Source: Rhizophagus clarus
Taxonomy: Eukaryota > Glomeromycota > Glomeromycetes > Glomerales > Glomeraceae
Length of the DNA stretch: 64,000 nt
Assembly: GCA_015698045.1 (NCBI GenBank)
Contig: BLAL01000278.1
Location: forward strand, 372,001 to 436,000
Direction: 5' to 3'
Of this stretch, positions 22,940-33,749 are shown piece by piece. Position 1 is the first letter of the stretch. Each line of letters begins with the position of its first letter. The notes beneath the pieces were generated by a model. That model saw nothing but the letters and a program-made list of their open reading frames with translations, was not told the DNA's origin and did not search any database. The position numbers and the translations under genes were made by a program.

Positions 22940-23920
22940 ATGTATAAGTTTTTAACAAACAATAAAATTATAGAAGAGAAAGATGCACGAATTTTGGATG
23001 AGCTTAGCAAGAAATACACAAAGGGACGACTTATTGATTATTTATTAGATAGAAATCAGGACTCTGGTTATGAAATCATTGGGAAATTAGAACCTGCAAA
23101 AAGGAACTTGGAGCTCTTTCCCTGTATATATATATATTGATCTTAAATCTTTTAAGTTCCAAATTGCAATCTGCTTGTATGTAATGTGGTAGCTTAATGA
23201 AATTTTTTTTTTTTTGTTAGTAATTGAAGAGATGAGCACATGGTAAATTCCATACACGATTTATTTTGAGATCTTTCCTCACAATACCTGGTCAATTTCT
23301 CATTATAATTCTTGAATCATTACAAGTATGGGCAGTAGATCAGCTCATATAACATTTTATAAAGCTTTAACAATGATTAATAAAAATCAGGAAATTTCTA
23401 AAATAATTTGAGATAAATCTCAAGAGCTTTTGTCTACAAATCCGTTACTTAGTTTAGTTCATATTTTTGAACATACGTATTCAGAGACTCAGAGTAATAC
23501 TATTAACGAAGGAAAAGAATTCAACAACATTGATAAGTCTTGATGATACTAAAAGACTTGAACTTAAATAAGGAGTTATATTGGTTGACCTCATCCTGAA
23601 CATGAGCAGTCTATCCAACGAACCCGAGTAGTCATATCCTGAGGAACCTGAACAGGAGCAACCTCATCCATTGGAGCAGTCTGTGTCACAGCAGCACCTA
23701 AAAGAAAATTCATAGTAGAAGTTGATGATGCATGCAGAGTACAAGGTATTTATTTAATTGCATTTAAGTAACTTTTCAATACTGATAAAAACTTTTATAT
23801 GAAAAGAAACAGATATAATTGTCCCGACTGTGATGAATTAAAAATGAAAGTTATTGATACGCAAACCGAATTATTGGTAATGCAGAAAGAGATCATAGAA
23901 TTATTAAAAAAGAAATAATT
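22940..23920 (+). pseudogene. Decayed hypothetical gene in several pieces
   Basis: Piece 1 (22940-23137) reads MYKFLTNNKIIEEKDARILD, a charged helical start of 66 codons. Piece 2 (23331-23540) reads MGSRSAHITFYKALTMINK with an internal TGA. Piece 3 (about 23620-23745) is Glu/Pro/Gln-rich and then KRKFIVEVDDACRVQ. Piece 4, with the frame open from an ATG at 23801 to a stop at 23917, reads RNRYNCPDCDELKMKV followed by a short coiled coil ending in lysines. The order suggests one gene broken by stops and indels. The family is unknown to me. Confidence 0.4.
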
Positions 23921-24262
23921 GGCCTTTAAAAATATAATATAATTCAGTTTTACGTAATTTTAAATTTAATCTCGTTTGATATCTTCAATAACATTAAAAT
24001 TCCAAATAAACCACTTTTTTTGTCATGAATATTACCCAATTAATAACTTCCGCTAATATGAGAACTTTAAATGCTAATTAGCCTAAAATCCTTCCGCGAT
24101 TCTTGATTACAATCGGTATAACAACACATTTAAAGAATAAAATGAAACCAATTCTCCATAAGTTTCTAAGTTATTTTTGACATGTTTGAACCTTTATCAA
24201 GATAAATTTTGCCATTTAGATTTTGCCTGTGCTATTTCTGACATTTCTAATTTGTTAATCCG

Positions 24263-24376
24263 TTAACTTATTTCTTGGGATATCCATAGGACAAATACTT
24301 TTTGATTCATAAAAAGGTTTTCTTTTGCTTTGGAAGCGATAATAATGACTGCTGGTTTTGAAGTTTGTTGATTCAT
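24263..24376 (-). pseudogene. Decayed fourth copy of the CaaX peptide gene
   Basis: The ORF starts MNQQTSKPAVIIIASKAKEN and matches copies 2 and 3 up to the KEN position. Then homology stops and the frame runs on to a 37-residue product ending in QEIS, so the CaaX box is gone. Its upstream DNA (24377-24590) still matches the leader and TATA region of copies 2 and 3 closely. A functional peptide of the same type cannot be made. Confidence 0.75.
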
Positions 24377-24492
24377 TCAGTTTAGATTTGTACTTGAAAA
24401 ATTGGTGTTTAATTTTTTGTTTGTTTGATTTATTTCGTCCTTTGAACTTTGTTATTTGATAAAGAAAATTTTAGCAGACGGAAATTGAAGTA

Positions 24493-24500
24493 TATTTATA
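24493..24500 (-). promoter_or_regulatory. TATA-like box of decayed CaaX copy 4
   Basis: TATAAATA on the minus strand in the same TTTATTATAAATATACTTCA context, 117 bp before the ATG at 24376. Confidence 0.5.
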
Positions 24501-24649
24501 ATAAACCGAAATAACCTAATTTTACATGGTAAAATTTCACATTATTTACTTTATAATTTACAATCTCAAAGTAAAATTTTAATTATATGCCGAAATTTTT
24601 ATACTATAGTTATACAAGCATACAAGTTCTTTTCGCTTAGCTTCTATCA

Positions 24650-25410
24650 TTTTGCTTCGGCATTAGTAAATAGTTGAGCCAAATCTTGACCTTCCTCATC
24701 AGCTGGTTGCGTAGCAAGTGTTTCAACCTCCCGAGACTCAAGAATATTAATTGATGTGGAGAATTTTGAATAAATGAAATCACTTTCTGAATTATACCTT
24801 GCTCAACTTTCTGAGATGAACTATGCGATGAAATATGCTTGTTTTCTACATTGCTCAGAAAAAAGTAAATAGGATACTTTACTTTCTGACTTCGAATTTA
24901 TGAGAAGGCCGGCTGATTCACACTAGCCGAAAAGCGCTGTGCAAAGCTCCTTCTCCCTATTCCCCTGCCTTATACCATCACTAACATTTTTATTGTTCAT
25001 CTCATCCAAGATAACATCTGTCTTTCTATCCTCTGATGACTTAGAGCTGGCTGTTGACAGGTATCTATAGATAACCGCACTTCTTTTGTTTTAACAAACT
25101 TGTAAATCATAAGCTGAACTGTACAGACTCTGTTATGTTGACAAGTTCCTTTGTTACAACTTCGCAACTATGGTCTTAAGTTCTGCACTCTTGGCTGAAA
25201 TATTTACACTAATCATTTCTCCAATTCCTTGATTACGTCATACCTTGCACATTCTCCTTAATAAGTCTCAATTTCGTGTTTTCAGCTTCAAGCTCAGCTT
25301 TCTCTGCCTTAATCTTAGCATATTTAGCCTCAAGCTGAGCGAAGATGTTGCCTCAATAAATCTATACTGCCTACTAATATAATGTTATTTATCTGTTATG
25401 CTCTGCATGT
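24650..25410 (-). pseudogene. Decayed coiled-coil family gene
   Basis: On the minus strand, coding-like pieces in changing frames include a coiled coil (IFAQLEAKYAKIKAEKAELE, then AENTKLRLIKEN), then VSDGIRQGNREKEL, and near the end ESREVETLATQPADEEGQD. I associate this order with an expanded hypothetical family of Rhizophagus, from memory and without a search. Stops and frame breaks are frequent, so no product is expected. Confidence 0.5.
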
Positions 25411-25559
25411 TAGTATTCAAAATTGAAAAATTCGCGTGACATTCTGACCAATGGTCAGCAACTTTGCCAAGAAAACAAGAAAATATTTTTTATTAATGTA
25501 AGACGAAAATAAATACAAACTCGGGACTGTGCCTGTGATACATATACATAATTATTTTC

Positions 25560-26611
25560 TTGATTATCTCTTCTACATGACGTTTCTTATTTGCGGGTTT
25601 CTCACAGCTGATACTCTCCCTATCTTTTAACAAACCCACTATGATTTCCAAAATCCTCTTCACATTTTTGCGTAATTAGGTTGAGTCTTTAAGTACGTCC
25701 TCTGTTAGTGAGATTCAAAAATTAATCCTGTATAAAATACCAGTCCATGGCTAAGAAATTGTGAAACGAGTTAGTGACTTAAAAGCGAGAAAACTGATTT
25801 CGCTAGAATCATTTTCTTGCCTGTTGTAACGATACCATAAAAATGTTTGTACTCAGGCTCGAAGGCCTCTTCGGCCTTACGTTTTTCTTGAGCATATCTA
25901 AGTTCATCTGCAAGTATTCGATTGGTTAGTATATAACAACTGATGAAATAGACATAAAAATGTCTCTTACTTGCTTCACATGAACTCCGACACTGCATCA
26001 AATTTTGCCTTTAGTTATACATATTATTTTTTCGAGCAAATCTAAGATTTTCTTAATTGCATAATCAACATGACACTTTCTTCACCAGATACATTCATCT
26101 GAAACAAAGGTTACCAATCATGTATTCACAACGCATAGCCTCATTGCTATCTACCACTGGCCCATATATTTTATCCTATGAAGAATGTCATTTATACAGA
26201 CCTTAAACTTTGAAGAATCTTCATCGATTGGGCGAGGGACTATAAATAAAATACGTGAGTTGGAATTTCTAACGAAAAAAAGGTTGGCATGTGCTTAACT
26301 TACCCAGAGCAAACTGAGGGATGCTCGTCATGATATTACTTCTAATACCATATTTTCCTAACACTTCTTCCAAACTCTTGTACGAGGAGAACGGCGTTTT
26401 CTGCTTTTCTTTGAGGATTTGGACCTTTTTGTAAGTAATATTGCTGGTCCCATTTTCAACCCGCATTCTTTAAAATCTTCGGTCATTTCAAGAGAAGATG
26501 ACAGTAATTTTTTTCTTGCAAAGTATTCTAAAGTCATCATCGTCGAGCTTGAGGTCGATAAGGGTTCCCAGCTCTCAACCAAGCATCGTGTTCAGCTGTT
26601 GAGGTAGACAT
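25560..26611 (-). pseudogene. Decayed SAM-like-domain family gene
   Basis: The frame begins with ATG at 26611 (MSTSTAEHDAWLRAGNP) and breaks repeatedly. Pieces in order: LLSSSLEMTEDFKECGLKMG followed by a GPAILLTK stretch, which fits the helices of a SAM-like domain; KTPFSSYKSLEEVLGKYGIR; VVDSNEAMRCEYM; VDYAIKKILDL; then RKAEEAFEPEYKHFYGIVTT. This layout matches a Glomeromycotina-expanded family I know only as hypothetical proteins, with a nuclease-like C-terminal half as a possibility. Stops and indels make it dead. It lies next to another decayed family member on the same strand. Confidence 0.55.
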
Positions 26612-27883
26612 GTGCTTTTATAGGGATATTCAGCTTGGATAAAAAAATAGTGTTACGTCACGGAGTGATGCCGATGTGAAAATTTCTGAGGAAAAAGCAA
26701 GCGTTAATATATGATTTTACGTCACACAGACAGGTCTAGTGATTTTACCATTACGTAATTACGTGACTATACAGGAAATCAATATATTTATGAAATAAAA
26801 ACGCAATTGATACGAAAATAAAATTTACGAATTACTTCGCTATTACATGATACTGAAATTACAATTATGATAGGCGTATACGGTGATATGAAACTAATGA
26901 AAGTGCTCTACTTCAGGTTCCTCAGTAAAAAAAATTAGAAATAACACTTCCAGGTAAATTTTGAGAAGAATATGATCAAACAGTTTCTCCGATCTGCTTT
27001 TAATTACAGCTTCGAGTTCGCTAAAATCATCGTGTATGTTAATTGTAATCGCCTATATTATTTTAATATATGGAAATATTCAATAAGACAATTGAGAGTG
27101 ATTTTCGACTCCTAAATACAAGACCCATAGTGAAAAAAACTTGCTCCCTTCCATAAAACTTCTGGCATGTACATACTTATCCTTTGATAATTTTTTCGTG
27201 TGAAGGTTTTTGTGGGAAAGTTAGCTAAACTTCTACATACTCCTACATGCTGCTGGGAAAAGATAAGAAGAGTGATTAGTATTGTCGTACGATACTAAAA
27301 GTTCTATGAAAGCGCATGAATGTGGAATCTTCATACCTCTTCATATGAGAATTACCTGAAAAACTCAAAGTTGGACTAACGCCTGGGGATCTCGAAATTG
27401 CAAAGTTCTCAGCTTTTCATAGCATACGTTTTTGTCATCAATATTAACTTATAGGGAAGGTCCTGTGTTATAACTAGACGCTCTTTCACATTTTCTCGTG
27501 TTTGTTCAAAGGGAAAAAAAAACTGAAGGTTAGTATGCATAATTCTATTGCCATTTATTTTGTCGCACAAAAAATTCTTCCGATCTGGTCGATCATTACT
27601 CTGGACAATGTTACTGCTCCGTGCTTGATATCCAAATAATTTCTCAGCTCGAATACACATTCCTGACTGTGATTTCGTATCATCAATTAAGTATTCGTTT
27701 ATTTTCCAGTATGAATTTTTTTAACGTACAGTATGTTTGCTGTAAGTATGCGACAGAAAATCGCATTAAATTGTATCAAATCCAAGAATGCAAATTAAGA
27801 TTACAAAAAAATAATTTATTGAAATAAAAATTCTGTTTAATCCATCAACATTATATAAAATTTAGATAAACTCAGATTGGTTC
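26612..27883. other. Gene-free or fully decayed stretch
   Basis: An 83-codon minus-strand frame at 27409-27660 and a 68-codon plus frame beside it show no motif. Composition is a little less AT-rich than true intergenic DNA nearby, so an old gene is possible but not supportable. Confidence 0.4.
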
Positions 27884-28674
27884 TTATCTAATCCTCGTTT
27901 CAGCAAAGGGATCTTTCTCATTATGTGGTCTTCTAACTTTTGGAATACAGGCCAGAGTAATCTTGTCAAACACATTATTACAATTCTTTTTATTCATTGG
28001 ATTAACCTCCATATATCCAATTGCTCCAATTCGGTTTGCAACTGCTTCTGCCTGTTCTCTACTTACAAATTCTTTACCCCTATTTCTTTCTTCCTCAACT
28101 TTTTTAAGAAAAAAACCATATGAAAAGTTTTCGCTTTCAATAATTGGTATCGAATCTTGTAGTTGTTTATTATTTCCAATCAATAATAAAGGTGGCATCT
28201 TGTATGGAAAATTTTTTTTGATATCAGGAATCCACATTTTCTCAATGTTAATTAATGTTTGTGGGTCATCTAACGCAAAACAAAGAATTATTGCACCTGT
28301 ATTTTTGTAATCGATTTCGCGATCAGTTTCTCCTAAATTAAAATTGCCCATTGCGTCGTAGATTTGATAAACAAAGTAATGACCCAAAGTATTCCAATTG
28401 AAAGGTAGTAATGGTAATAGTATGATAAACCATATTCCTGAGGGTGACAAAAAACACGACGAGCTAGTGTTGATTTTCCAACATCACTATCACCAATTAT
28501 TGCTATTTTTAGCCAGATTGGATTAAAGGGTGAGGAAAGCTTATTTCCACAAGATGTTTTATGCTCTTTCCAGTCTTTTTTTTTACATGTTTTAGAGCAG
28601 TAATATATAAGCTTACAATTCGAACAATAACTCGTAGAAGGTTTTTTACATACGTTGCACTCTTTTTTATCCAT
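27884..28674 (-). pseudogene. MYND zinc finger fused to a Rho-like GTPase, frameshifted
   Basis: From ATG at 28674 the first 42 residues form a complete MYND finger: C6-C9, C17-C20, C26-C30, H38-C42. A P-loop follows at residues 61-68 (GDSDVGKS). The frame then runs off to a stop at 28333. A second frame continues the same fold from about 28385 with GHYFVYQIYDAMG (DxxG motif), Rho-type GAIILCFALDDPQTL, LLLIGNNKQL and EAVANRIGAIGYMEVNPMN, ending at 27884. A single-base change in the ACTTTGGGTC region would join the frames. The base-specificity motif, normally T/NKxD, reads NNKQ, losing both key residues. No C-terminal CaaX box is present. It is either a pseudogene or a sequence error in an unusual signalling protein. 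Confidence 0.7.
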
Positions 28675-28679
28675 CAGGC

Positions 28680-30025
28680 AAACTGAAGTCAGGCATACTT
28701 TTTAAATTATAAAATTGTGTTACAAACAAATAAGTCATTTGATCATTAATCTTATCTTCCCTAGATCAAATAAATTAATGGGGTTCAACTTGAGGTCACA
28801 CAATTTACACAGACAAAGTTATATTTACAAATGCTTAATCAGTTTTTATGTGGAACAATGGAATCGCTTTCTTGATCTTAACGTGCTTTGGACGTCGTCC
28901 TCAGGTGTCTCAGATGAATCAGATGTCACATATTTCAGACGAAATACTCTCAAATGAACTATTTATCGGAATCTTTATTACAATGACAACGCCCATATCG
29001 AACAATTCCTCTACAAAAAAAAAATGAGTCTATCATTTTAGCTTCTTTTTGTAAGCTTTTTATATTGGGAATAATCATCCAGTCTTTTCTCTAGACCTTT
29101 TTATGATTTTTCTAAAATATAATAACTTACTTTATGTAATTCAACAGAAGCATCAAATGGTGGATTGAACTGAGAAAACTTGTTATTGTAAATTATCCCA
29201 AAACAAATTAAGTTCTATATAGTAAATAGAACATTGAATAGTACGACTGTTACTGGTATGGGTAAATAAGTAGGTGTTTCGGTATAATTCAATTGAGCAG
29301 ATGGTGGGTAAATACAGGTAAATACCTTCCCGAATGACAACGAGTAACGTGAAAAAAATAAAAAAAAAAAAATATTTATTTGCATCATTATAGTGTCAAG
29401 TGATTTAACTGTCATTGTGATTGGTCCACAAAATTTAAAAATTTAGGGATAGGGATAGATTAGGATTAGGGAATTGGCAAAGTAACGGAAGGCAGCTAGC
29501 TAGTTATAAGATCAGGAAAAATTTACTAATGATCGACATAAATTTGCAATGAATTTTTTTGCGGATCACAAATTGTTTTTCGCTCATATATTTATTAAAG
29601 TGCATGTGTAAAGCCTTCTGATAAATGCAAACCAAGTACCGTTTAGCACTACCTAAAATACCCCCACCCAGTTAAAAATTGTATGTATAGTACCCCGGTA
29701 CAATTTCCATCCTAACAGTACTAGAAGGATTTAATATACGAGACATTAGACAATCTTAAAAATTTATTAACGAACTTTTTAATATTGATAAAGTGAGACA
29801 AATATGCACTGCGACATTTATCAATTTCGATTATACTGTACATATGAGTGCGTGAGGATGCGAGTAAATACTTGGTCTTTGTAAACAAATATTTAGTATT
29901 GTAGATTTATATATAAATACCTTAAAATTATGGCGGCAAAAAATATTTTATTTCAAATTTTTGATTTTTATTTTTTTTAAAAAAAAACTTGAACTATGAT
30001 ACATAAATAAATCATTCCCCACTAA
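28680..30025. other. Gene-free stretch
   Basis: 29440-29471 reads TTAGGGATAGGGATAG then ATTAGGATTAGGG, a loose telomere-like tract. 29750-29890 resembles 19620-19720. An A/T tract lies near 29967-29987. No gene is supported. Confidence 0.45.
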
Positions 30026-30161
30026 GTAAACTAATGTATGTTAATTTTTTCATTCAGAACAACGTTATATTTCGTACGGATTTAATACATAGATCGCAAA
30101 TAGCACCAGGCCAGTCAGAAACATTTTGCAAATATATACATATAAACAGTATATTAAATGA

Positions 30162-30269
30162 TTACATTATAGAACATTGGTTTGTAGGTTTGAGAGGTTT
30201 TTCTGTTGCTTCGGAAGCAACAATGATGACTGTTGGTTTTGAAATAACGTTAATGCTTGTTGGATTCAT
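30162..30269 (-). CDS. Short CaaX-box peptide precursor, copy 3 (35 aa)
   Basis: A 35-codon ORF starting MNPTSINVISKPTVII and ending TEKPLKPTNQCSIM, with the same CaaX box as copies 1 and 2. The leader between the TATA-like box and ATG is close to copy 2, with short A-run and substitution differences. The encoded tail is unchanged in all three intact copies, although the codons differ (for example AAACCT for AAGCCT), which points to purifying selection. Prenylation and export as a lipopeptide signal are inferred from the form only. Confidence 0.85.
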   Translation of the reverse strand: MNPTSINVISKPTVIIVASEATEKPLKPTNQCSIM

Positions 30270-30388
30270 TTTAGTTTAGATTTGTATTTGAAAAATTAAT
30301 TCGTTTAATTTTTTTGTTTGTTTGATTTATTTCGTTCTTTGAACTTTGTTATTTGATAAAGAAATTTAACAGACGGAAAATTGAAGTA

Positions 30389-30396
30389 TATTTATA
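30389..30396 (-). promoter_or_regulatory. TATA-like box of CaaX peptide gene 3
   Basis: TATAAATA on the minus strand within TTATTATAAATATACTTCA, 120 bp before the ATG at 30269. Confidence 0.6.
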
Positions 30397-30734
30397 ATAA
30401 ATTAAAATAACCTAATTTTACATGATAAAATTATAAACAATTGATTATCTTAACATTTGAATTTCACATTATTTACTCTTTTTACAATCTCTAAGTAAAA
30501 TTTTAATTATATGTCATCCCGGTCTTATATCCATTATTTGATAATCACCTTTTTTAGAAATAATTGTATTACAGCATTGTTGTTAAGACTATGATTCGAC
30601 TGATTCGTATTACAGCATTAATATTATTATTGGACAAACAATAGAAATGGTTATCATGTGATAATAACGTCGAATCGACTTCCTTCTCATTAGAACTTAG
30701 ATATTGATCTTTTGGATAATACCAATTATCATCA

Positions 30735-30770
<36 letters not shown>

Positions 30771-30771
30771 T
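30735..30771. repeat. (ATT)n microsatellite
   Basis: Twelve uninterrupted ATT units. The matching place in the 10.5-kb duplicate is shorter and interrupted. Confidence 0.9.
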
Positions 30772-31053
30772 ACATCGTTTATTTTATTACAACGGTATAG
30801 TTAAAAATACCAATTTAAATGAATTATTGATTTGTAAATCGTAAATATCATTTATTATCGCACGGCCCTATAGGATCATGCTGATGTCATTTAACCTATA
30901 TTTTTAATAAATTGTTAATAATATTATTACTATTGTACAATATTGAACGGTAATAGTTTATTTATGTATAATATTGAATGGTAATAGTTTATTTGCGTAT
31001 AATATTAAAATGAAGAGTAATTTTTCGAAATTTCACTATCATTAATTAGACTT

Positions 31054-31130
31054 ATATTGCACGGTGGTATTTACATTGGTTAACGTCACGAAGTGACGTT
31101 AACCAATATAAATACAACACCGTACAATAT
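31054..31130. repeat. 77-bp fold-back element
   Basis: The core is a perfect 15-bp stem, ATTGGTTAACGTCAC, GAA loop, GTGACGTTAACCAAT. Outer arms (ATATTGCACGGTGGTATTTAC and its partner) pair with few mismatches, so nearly the whole unit forms one hairpin. It lies downstream of the monooxygenase gene. A fold-back MITE or an inverted-repeat terminator are both possible. Confidence 0.8.
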
Positions 31131-31182
31131 CCATAAATTAATAAATAGAATAAATAATTAAATTTAATATAATATGTAAACA

Positions 31183-31236
31183 CTATAAGTCTATAAGTCT
31201 ATAAGTCTATAAGTCTATAAGTCTATAAGTCTATAT
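31183..31236. repeat. 8-bp tandem repeat, CTATAAGT
   Basis: Between six and seven perfect copies of CTATAAGT, just downstream of the monooxygenase stop. Confidence 0.9.
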
Positions 31237-31272
31237 ATCAAAGTCCTTTAGTATAATAATAAAATATCTAAA

Positions 31273-32811
31273 TTACATAACATTTATGATAAAATCATTA
31301 ACTTTCATTAAAAAGTTTGTGACCCTGAGTATACTATTTCTAATAATTAATCCAAAATATCCAACCGGTGTAATTTGTTTTATCGTAACTTTTCTTGAAT
31401 TTAGTACATCAACAGTTGCTCGTTTTAACATCTTATCATCAAATTCTTTAATACAAGAAATATAATTTTCTGGAGAATAGTTAAGTAACGCTTGAGAAAG
31501 AGCTTCAGCATCTTGAACTGCATTGGTTGTTCCTAATGCTAATAAAGGACTCATGGCATGAGCTGCGTCTCCAATTAATGTAACTCGGCTACTTTTCCAC
31601 GAGTTAATAGATAATGGATTGACATCTCTCACTTTTCTTCGTTGTATTGGATTATAAGTTTTAAATGGATAATAATTATCTGACTTATTTGGAACTGCTT
31701 TAGGTGCTAAATTCCATAATTCTAATAAAATATCTGTCATTTCACATTTTGGTCTTAATTTTCGAATCATATTTTTAACATGTTCAGCAACTGATGCTGG
31801 ATTATTATCATCAACTTTAAAATTTTCATTTTCATCATTATCCAATTCGCTAGGATAAAAATATCCTATCGTTGCTCTATAATGAATCTCATCCGGGTTA
31901 TAATTTTGGTTTTGTTCAATTGGAATTAAACGTAATGCGATAAGTGTTGAATCTCCATTTAATCCGAGTGTTTTTTGAATTAAACTATTTCCACTGACTT
32001 TAATTAGCCTATCCATTAGATGTTTCGGTACGGCAACATTTGCATTGACATAAGTTGCTCCAATATCATTAATTTGTAATTCTGGTATTTTTTGTTTTCG
32101 AACTGAAAGAAAAAAAAGACATAGTAATTTTAAAATTAATTATTAATCAAATAATAACAAAACAAATAATATATTTAAAAATTTTACCTGGAGAATTAAC
32201 GCCACTCGCATCAACTAAAATGTCACAAAATTCTTGTGAACCATCCTCAAAATTTACATAAACACCTTCTTTAGTTTCTTCATATCCTATACATCTTTTA
32301 CCCCATTGAACTGGAACATTTTCTAATAACACATCTCTAAGTCTATCACGATAAGCAACAGTCATTGAAAGGGAACGATCAGGAATTTCTGCAATCTCAT
32401 AAATATCTTTAAATTGTTTAAATGGAGGTCTCATTAAAACATTTCCCTCATGGTCATTGATTGAAGCTCCATGGTATTCCACATCAGGAACTGGATTTGG
32501 AATTGCTTTTGGAAGTTTTAAAGCGATCGAAGATGGAATACAATTCATAAGTGATCGAATACCACGAGATGCAAAGCCTATATGATACCCTTGCCATCGA
32601 TCTATTTTTTAACGCGAAGTTAGATAGATATGTGACATTAATGGAAAGCATTGCAAAATTTATATAATTTACCTTTAGGACCAGTTTCTCGCTCAAATAT
32701 TTTTACGCTAAATTCTTTTTTATCCTTGTTTTTTATCAAAGAATGATAAAGAGTAAGTCCTCCTGGACCTGCACCGATAATAATTACAGTTGGAACTACT
32801 TCTTGTTGCAT
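31273..32811 (-). CDS. FAD-dependent monooxygenase
   Basis: Exons 32811-32673, 32601-32188 and 32102-31273 join in phase to 460 residues. The N-terminus has the Rossmann dinucleotide motif GAGPGG at residues 13-18. The second FAD motif, LIGDAAHAMSPLLALGTTNA, lies near residue 360 and binds the ribityl and pyrophosphate parts. EDGSQEFCDILVDASGVNS before the second intron is the conserved DG-type region. Together these mark class A aromatic or salicylate-hydroxylase-like flavin monooxygenases that use NAD(P)H and oxygen. The product ends in a hydrophobic helix-like stretch (NSILRVTNFLMKVNDFI) that might touch a membrane. Substrate is unknown. No cluster partners are nearby. Confidence 0.9.
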
Positions 32812-32984
32812 TTTTGTGTAATATTATTGTAGTTTTTATTGATTTGTTCGAATGTATTTTTTTTTTTTTTCAAAGAAATTTGGTATTTACTTTTCTTAAC
32901 GAATTCTTACATGAAATGAAGGAATATTTATAACAAAAAAATAATCCTAACGAAAGGGGTACTGAATTTATCCGAAATTTATCC

Positions 32985-33150
32985 GATACTCGAACTCGAA
33001 ATTTATCCGAAATTTATCCGGAATTAACCCGATATTTAACTCGAAATTTATCCGAAAATTTATCCGAAATTAACCCAATACTTAACTCGAAATTTATCCG
33101 AAATTTATCCGAAATTTAGCCATACGATTTCCCGAAATTTCACCGAGTGT
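32985..33150. repeat. Degenerate ATTTATCCGAA tandem repeat
   Basis: Eleven-base units (GAAATTTATCC variants) repeat about ten times, mixed with TAACTCGAAATT and TTAACCCGATA words. It lies about 170 bp upstream of the monooxygenase start, outside any gene. Confidence 0.8.
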
Positions 33151-33749
33151 AACAAAATTCGATTTTCCCATAGACCTACCAAATTAATGATAGGCTGATT
33201 TGACTAAATAAAATTGCGGTTAGGAAAGAAGTTATAAAAGTAGTTTATTTTTTCTTAAAAATAAAATACAAAAAAAAAAAAGTAACTCACGAAACTTTAT
33301 ATGCATGCGTTACAATTAAAAAGCCTTCTGATAAGACAAAATTTCTAATTTACAAAACATTTAGAGATAAAATTAATTCCTCTAAGATGATGTGAAACTT
33401 AGGTTATTTAATATTCTGAAGAAAATAGAATACAAGTGTTGATAATACACCGTAGTTGCGTATCATCAGTATTATTTACGCAAGGAACGTATTAGTAAAG
33501 TATGCAGAACGACGCGAGTTATTTGTTGAACGGATGGTCATTGTTACCGGTTGTGCAAAAACTTGTAGCATGTCAAATGTTACGTGCGCTTAAAAAAATA
33601 CTAACTAAAGGGCCTAAAATTAGTAAGTAATTAATTAGAATTAATTTCGTCTTTCTTGTTCAGTGAAAAAAAAAAAAAATTTATATTAATTTATCTATTC
33701 AAAATATAGCAATTTAGTTTAACCAAAATACTTAATCCATCGGGATAAA

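Larger units (their letters stand above)
30048..30815 (-). repeat. Duplicated block carrying CaaX gene copy 3
   Basis: Inverted counterpart of 10545-11315. Homology continues on both sides of the ORF. The trinucleotide tract inside it has expanded to a long perfect run here (30735-30771). Confidence 0.8.

Noticed and set aside
28375-28400. Intron repairing the MYND-GTPase frame
   Set aside because: No GT-AG pair near the break restores the frame while keeping the conserved residues.
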